NCBI GenBank assembly: GCA_958410215.1 | Contig: CATYOF010000006.1 | Coordinates: 1 to 64,000 of the forward strand | Reading direction: 5' to 3' | From: an uncultured Cryptobacterium sp. | GTDB lineage: Bacteria; Actinomycetota; Coriobacteriia; Coriobacteriales; Eggerthellaceae | DNA: 64,000 bases | Position numbers and translations under genes: made by a program | Part shown: piece after piece, positions 63,322 through 64,000 of the stretch | Layout: each line of letters begins with the position of its first letter | How positions within the stretch are numbered: position 1 is the stretch's first letter | Notes under the pieces: generated by a model | Seen by the model: the letters and a program-made list of their open reading frames with translations, nothing else | The model's database searches: none | What the model was told of the DNA's origin: nothing

Positions 63322-63630
63322 TTATAGCTGCCAATGGCGAATACCCTTTACCGTTATATCCTTTAGTCCTAAAAAAATCTGAAGACCAAAAGTAATTTCG
63401 TCATCGTAATCAAGACCGCGAATCATAACGAACAGTTCACCAAAGGGGGCATCCAACTGCCGAATTGCTTGGTCACGAAGTTTATCTGCGCCTTTTTCAT
63501 TAACAAAACGAAGAAGTAGTTCAGAGGTATCAGCGCAGCATCCAATGGGATCAATTTGCTCAACCACAATGGCGGAATAGTTTTTCTTCTGCATGTAGTC
63601 AATCAATGATTGTTCATAGGAAATGTTCAC
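63322..63630 (-). CDS. small CC-motif protein, possibly CC/Se family
   Basis: The 102-residue protein has adjacent cysteines in 'IDPIGCCADTSELLL' and ends 'ITFGLQIFLGLKDITVKGIR'. The layout resembles the HesB-like 'CC/Se motif' small proteins, some of which carry selenocysteine; here both positions are cysteine. The assignment is from memory of the family pattern and is tentative. The GTG start has GAGG upstream. Function is unknown. Confidence 0.55.
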   Translation of the reverse strand: MNISYEQSLIDYMQKKNYSAIVVEQIDPIGCCADTSELLLRFVNEKGADKLRDQAIRQLDAPFGELFVMIRGLDYDDEITFGLQIFLGLKDITVKGIRHWQL

Positions 63631-63781
63631 GATAGACCTCGGTGTACGTATTAGAATTCCGACAAGGTAGTTTATCTAACCACCCAAACGTGCAAGTTAC
63701 TGAATTAACTATCTAGCAAGCAAGCCACTAAATAAAGCGTCCAAGCAAATAAGCTACGGTATAAGGTGTCCGGCAAACAAG

Positions 63782-64000
63782 CTATTGCAAAACAGCGCGG
63801 ACAATATATTCAATATTACCTTCAGGACCTTTAATGGGCGATTGTACAACCCCACTAACGGTAAATCCCACCTGTTCAAGAGCTTCAGTAACTTCAGCAA
63901 TTACGCGTTGACGTACCGCGTCATCTACCACTACCCCATGATCCGTTTCATCATGACGACTTTCAAACTGAGGCTTAATCAGCCCTAAAAACACGCTTCC
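63782..64000 (-). CDS. tlyA: TlyA family rRNA methyltransferase, C-terminal part
   Basis: The gene continues beyond the window. The visible 72 codons show 'GLIKPQFES', then 'VTEALEQVGFTVSGVVQSPI' and 'GPEGNIEYIV', which match the C-terminus of TlyA/YqxC proteins. These FtsJ-fold enzymes 2'-O-methylate rRNA cytidines (16S C1409 and/or 23S C1920). The stop is at 63782-63784. Confidence 0.85.
   Translation of the reverse strand, partial: GSVFLGLIKPQFESRHDETDHGVVVDDAVRQRVIAEVTEALEQVGFTVSGVVQSPIKGPEGNIEYIVRAVLQ

Noticed and set aside
1..64000. CRISPR array, prophage, restriction or toxin-antitoxin system
   Set aside because: None of the expected repeats or gene families was found on either strand.

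Overview
The window looks like a chromosomal segment from an anaerobic, asaccharolytic actinobacterium of the class Coriobacteriia, probably close to Eggerthellaceae. This is inferred from gene content, since no database was available. The signs are RNase J and RNase Y together, SpoVS, a LexA operator of the CGAAC-N4-GTTCG type, an indolepyruvate oxidoreductase cluster, a six-subunit Ech-type hydrogenase, a giant BcrA/BadF-DUF2229 activase and a LuxR regulator with a multi-helix membrane domain. There are no tRNA or rRNA genes, CRISPR arrays, prophage genes or transposase genes.

Region 1 (1-23485, mostly + strand) is a dense housekeeping block: end of dapA, rnj, ftsK, a RodZ-like gene, yajQ, rimO, a fused pgsA-cinA gene, recA, recX, rny, a GHKL ATPase, spoVS, miaB, miaA, dapF, hflX, lexA (- strand), a small membrane-protein gene, nrdR, dut, a thioesterase and menA. 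It carries a clear SOS regulon. One perfect LexA box precedes recA. Three boxes sit between lexA and a divergent 116-residue protein that ends in a membrane helix. That gene occupies the position of SOS division inhibitors in other Gram-positives and is the best candidate here for an undescribed function.

Region 2 (23469-39395, all - strand) is a 16-gene run. Transcription first crosses the six Ech hydrogenase subunits (echA-echF), then a terminator, then pgsA, a VanW-domain protein, a D-Ala-D-Ala carboxypeptidase, an FHA protein, iorA, iorB, an ACT protein, a phenylacetate-CoA ligase and gluQ. The Ior enzymes and the ligase fit fermentation of aromatic amino acids with reduced ferredoxin as product. 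Ech can reoxidise that ferredoxin to H2 while pumping ions.

Region 3 (39396-52000) is a decaying accessory island. It resembles a carnitine/crotonobetaine (cai) cluster: an intact caiD-like gene and an MFS transporter beside a shortened MaoC-like dehydratase, a caiC-like ligase missing its ATP-binding loop, a caiB-like CoA transferase with a lost 5' end and an amber codon, and a luxR regulator with a lost 5' end and an ochre codon. A second MFS gene is split by an in-frame TGA. The island also holds a detached aspartokinase ACT domain, TGTCAC repeats, a dense hairpin region and a 239-bp foldback element. mnmA, larE and a flavodoxin-like gene sit inside it and look healthy.

Region 4 (52013-64000) returns to intact genes: rsmI, ridA divergent from ilvA, the 1562-residue activase with a TetR-type regulator, a DUF711 gene, an AIM24 gene, a small CC-motif protein and the 3' end of tlyA. 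Strong hairpin terminators follow dut, ilvA, the DUF711 gene and the AIM24 gene.
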